Translations under genes and position numbers: made by a program
Shown here: one piece after another, positions 6,109 through 8,351 of the stretch
Layout: each line of letters begins with the position of its first letter
Numbering within the stretch: the stretch's first letter is position 1
From: DASYQV01 sp036005125
GTDB taxonomy: Bacteria; Acidobacteriota; Vicinamibacteria; Vicinamibacterales; UBA2999
NCBI GenBank assembly: GCA_036005125.1
Contig: DASYQV010000269.1
Coordinates: 1-8,351, forward strand
Direction: 5' to 3'
Length of the DNA stretch: 8,351 bases
Notes under the pieces: model-generated
Database searches by the model: none
What the model was told of the DNA's origin: nothing
Seen by the model: the letters and a program-made list of their open reading frames with translations, nothing else

Positions 6109-7680
6109 TCAGCGTTTGTCCTTGCTCCAGACGTTCCAGAAGCGCGGCGTCGTGTAGAAGGGCTCGAAGCCCTGGAGACGGTCGCGAAGCGCGTCGAAGC
6201 CGAACAGATCGCCGTGCTTGATCATCGGGATGTCCTTGTACAGGATGTCCTGGATCTGCTCGTAGAGCTTGGCGCGCGCCTTGCGGTCGCGTTCGACCAG
6301 CGCCTTCTCGAGGAGCGCGTCCACGTCCTTGCTTGCGTACGGCTGGTAGCCGGACTCCGACTTCAGCACGAACGTGAACCCGCCCGGGTCTGTGCGGATC
6401 GAGAACGCGTTGTACGAGATGTCCCAGTCACCGCGCTTCTTGCGGAAGATGTCGATCATGGTCGGATAGTCGTAGGCCTGCACCTTCGTGGTGAAGCCGA
6501 GCTGACGCAACTGCGATTCCATGGCCAGGGCGGCGTTGTAGATGAACTGAAAATCGCTGGTCGTGATGATGCGCAGCGGCGACCCATCGTAGCCGCCTTC
6601 CTTCACGAGCGCCTTGGCCTTCGCGACGTCGTGCTCGTCGTAGCGGTTGGCGCCGACGTTCGAGTGCCAGTACTGCTCCTTGAAGAAGAGGCTCGGGTCG
6701 AGACGGTAGAGCGTCTTGTCGCCTGCCGCGGCCAGCATGATCTCGTCCTCGTTGAGGCCCACCTGGATCGCGCGGCGGAGCTTCCACTCCTTCAGCGCGC
6801 CGTTCTGCGTGTTCAGGTGCATCACGATCTCGTAGTACGGCTTGAGAATGACCGTCTTGAGCCCTTTGGTCGCGGTGAGACGCGAGTACGTCTCGGCGGG
6901 AAGGTTCTGCCCGTAGTCGTAGTCTCCGCTCTCGAGGCCGGCGACGCGGCTCGACACCTCGGGCACCGGCAGGAAGTAAATGTGCTCGAGGCACGCCAGC
7001 CGCCGTCCCGCGTAGCCGGACGGATCACCGGGCGCCGGGCTGTATTGAGCGAAGCGCTCGAGATGGACGTGCTTGTCCGGGATCCACTCGGCGAGGCGAT
7101 AGGGACCGGTGCCGATCACCGACGACTGCGGCAGCTTGCCCGCCGCCACGCCCTCGATGAGCTTCTTGGGCATGATCGCCACCGCCGGTCCCGGGTACGC
7201 CATCAGCGGCACGAAGGCCGCCGACGGCTGTGAGAGCGTGATCTCGACGGTCCCGTTGCCCACCGCGCGCGCGCCGGCCACCATGGACAGGTCCGCCTTG
7301 CGTGGTGACTGGGCGCGGAAGCGCTCGACCGACGCGACCACATCGGCCGCGGTGACCGGGCTGCCATCGTGGAATTTCACGCCCTTGCGCAGATGAAAGG
7401 TGTACGTCTTGCCATCCGCGCTGGTGGTCCACCGCTCCGCGAGCTGCGGCGCGGCGTCGTAGTTGCCGTCAATGGTCACGAGCCCTTCGTAGATGTACAC
7501 GCCTATGTCGCGCGCCTGCGCCGCGAAGCTCGTCACGAAGTCGAGCGTCGGCGGAGAGCCCGCCATGGCGGCCCGAACCGTCCCGCCCTGCACGGGACAC
7601 CTGTCCGGGGCCGCCCCCGAGGCGCCGGATGTCGCGAGCATCAAAAGCAGCACGACAGTCGTCATCAGTCTTCGCAGCAT
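6109..7680 (-). CDS. ABC transporter substrate-binding protein, SBP_bac_5 family
   Basis: A 523-residue periplasmic (or exported) solute receptor of the DppA/OppA family 5. The N-terminus is a Sec signal: MLRRLM, a hydrophobic core TTVVLLLMLA, and a likely cleavage after SGA near residue 23. No lipobox cysteine is present, which fits a soluble periplasmic protein of a Gram-negative type cell. The family signature runs from about residue 84 to 114, with DGKTYTFHLRKGVKFHDGSP then VTAADV. GTGPYRLAEW lies at 190-199, and the C-terminal lobe ends with FGFDALRDRLQGF and FWNVW. It should capture a peptide-like ligand and deliver it to the DppBC-like pair encoded immediately downstream. The open frame extends upstream of the ATG, but that part is antisense-free overlap with the PLP gene in another frame, so the signal-peptide ATG at 7680 is the start. 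It lies 17 bases after the PLP-enzyme stop. Confidence 0.94.
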   Translation of the reverse strand: MLRRLMTTVVLLLMLATSGASGAAPDRCPVQGGTVRAAMAGSPPTLDFVTSFAAQARDIGVYIYEGLVTIDGNYDAAPQLAERWTTSADGKTYTFHLRKGVKFHDGSPVTAADVVASVERFRAQSPRKADLSMVAGARAVGNGTVEITLSQPSAAFVPLMAYPGPAVAIMPKKLIEGVAAGKLPQSSVIGTGPYRLAEWIPDKHVHLERFAQYSPAPGDPSGYAGRRLACLEHIYFLPVPEVSSRVAGLESGDYDYGQNLPAETYSRLTATKGLKTVILKPYYEIVMHLNTQNGALKEWKLRRAIQVGLNEDEIMLAAAGDKTLYRLDPSLFFKEQYWHSNVGANRYDEHDVAKAKALVKEGGYDGSPLRIITTSDFQFIYNAALAMESQLRQLGFTTKVQAYDYPTMIDIFRKKRGDWDISYNAFSIRTDPGGFTFVLKSESGYQPYASKDVDALLEKALVERDRKARAKLYEQIQDILYKDIPMIKHGDLFGFDALRDRLQGFEPFYTTPRFWNVWSKDKR

Positions 7681-7682
7681 GG

Positions 7683-7690
7683 CTCCCCCC
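7683..7690 (-). promoter_or_regulatory. Purine-rich ribosome binding site of the binding-protein gene
   Basis: On the minus strand GGGGGGAG lies just before CC and the ATG at 7680. It is G-rich and close to the start, but no better site exists. It sits in the 17-base gap between the PLP-enzyme stop and the binding-protein start, leaving no room for a separate promoter there. Confidence 0.45.
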
Positions 7691-7697
7691 TGTGCTT

Positions 7698-8351
7698 TCA
7701 GTGGCCCAGCAGCCGGCGGACGCCGGCGGCGACGAGCTCTTGCTGCCCGTCGTCCAGTCCGACGGGATTGAAGGTCAGACGACCCTCGCCCAGGCGCCGC
7801 TCGTTGAGGTGGATCGACGGCACGCCGTCGCGCAGACCGCGCGACACCTCCGCCGCCTTCGCGGCCGAGGAGAAGACGAGCTCGACGAGTGGCAATCGCC
7901 CCGTCGTCTCGCGCGGGAGCACGATGGCCTCGACGCCGGCGAGGCCGGCCAGCGCGGCGGCGAAGCCCCGGCAGCGATCCGCCCACTGCTTCTGGTAGTC
8001 GGACTCCTTGGAGACGAACGTCTCGAGCGCGACGACGGCCCCGGCAATCTCCTCCTTGCCGACCTTGAAGCCGCGACCGAAGCCGTGGCGTGGCACCCCG
8101 TTCAGCGGTTTCTGCACGAACTCCTTCGGCGGCGTCCACGATGCCGGCGCCACGTCCATGTCCACCTGCTGGAGCAGGGCGGAGGCGACGAGGTCGCGAC
8201 GGCCGCAGAGAAAGCCGCTCGACTGCGGCCCGCGGAACGCCTTTCCCCCGCTCATCGCGACGAGATCGGCACCCTCGGCGATGAACCGCTTGAGATTCTC
8301 CATGGGCGGCACCTGGTTGGCGGCATCCACGATGACCGGCACGCCGTGCTG
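7698..8351 (-). CDS. SelA-like / fold-type I PLP-dependent enzyme, 5' end outside window
   Basis: The 217 C-terminal residues of a pyridoxal-phosphate enzyme; its N-terminus lies beyond the right edge. The first visible segment, GVPVIVDAANQVPP, carries the Asp (residue 9 of the visible part) that usually contacts the cofactor ring nitrogen. MSGGKAFRGPQSSGFLCG follows, where Lys37 is the expected Schiff-base lysine. The GGKaiRGPqstG pattern is typical of the SelA-like group, which includes selenocysteine synthase and D-glucosaminate-6-phosphate ammonia-lyase-like enzymes, rather than ordinary class V aminotransferases. The C-terminal domain (about residues 120-217) looks intact and ends normally at a TGA. 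A SelA role is unlikely because there is no selB or selenocysteine tRNA gene nearby and the gene heads a peptide-importer operon. A catabolic lyase or racemase acting on an amino acid released by the M20 enzyme is more plausible, as an inference from context. Confidence 0.85.
   Translation of the reverse strand, partial: QHGVPVIVDAANQVPPMENLKRFIAEGADLVAMSGGKAFRGPQSSGFLCGRRDLVASALLQQVDMDVAPASWTPPKEFVQKPLNGVPRHGFGRGFKVGKEEIAGAVVALETFVSKESDYQKQWADRCRGFAAALAGLAGVEAIVLPRETTGRLPLVELVFSSAAKAAEVSRGLRDGVPSIHLNERRLGEGRLTFNPVGLDDGQQELVAAGVRRLLGH

Noticed and set aside
5908..7233. A 441-codon open frame on the plus strand opposite the binding-protein and dppB-like genes
   Set aside because: It is antisense to two well-supported genes, its translation is low-complexity Arg/Val/Leu-rich without family motifs, and such antisense frames are expected in GC-rich coding DNA.
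7681..8139. N-terminal extension of the binding protein through the open frame up to 8139
   Set aside because: It overlaps the PLP gene in another frame and would bury a clear signal peptide; the ATG at 7680 gives a normal family start.
1..8351. CRISPR arrays, tRNA or rRNA genes, insertion sequence ends
   Set aside because: No regularly spaced repeats, no tRNA-like cloverleaf or conserved rRNA segments, and no transposase or terminal inverted repeats were seen when reading the window.

Overview
The window comes from a high-GC bacterial chromosome. Hand counts give about 65% G+C in sampled coding sequence. The set of M20 amidohydrolases, a dipeptide-type ABC importer, a SelA-like PLP enzyme and a NodB-type deacetylase, plus a CCCTCTCCCCC-type intergenic palindrome, would fit a soil or subsurface heterotroph such as Rokubacteria/Methylomirabilota or a high-GC proteobacterium. 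That placement is a guess from gene style, not a measurement.

Layout. Positions 1-807 (minus) hold most of a polysaccharide deacetylase family gene that runs off the left edge. It is divergent from a complete M20 peptidase gene (899-2146, plus), and the two share a short intergenic region. From 2147 to about 3094 lies a small lower-GC accessory patch between two convergent transcription units. It contains an 11-bp inverted-repeat hairpin, a minus-strand fragment resembling a HicA toxin C-terminus, an intact HicB-like antitoxin gene (2392-2724), and just downstream a HicA-like gene that is open apart from one frameshift. A short hydrophobic tail peptide without a start follows.

From 8351 down to 3095 (minus) is a tightly packed five-gene operon. 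In transcription order it encodes a SelA-like PLP enzyme (5' end outside the window), an SBP_bac_5 solute-binding protein, DppB-like and DppC-like permeases, and a second M20 peptidase. Gaps are 17, 4, 12 and 4 bases. No ATPase subunit (DppD/DppF type) is present here.

Likely logic: the binding protein and permeases import a peptide or N-acyl amino acid, the M20 enzyme hydrolyses its amide bond, and the PLP enzyme processes the released amino compound. The substrate cannot be read from sequence. The most unusual part is the decaying HicAB-like locus between the two catabolic units.
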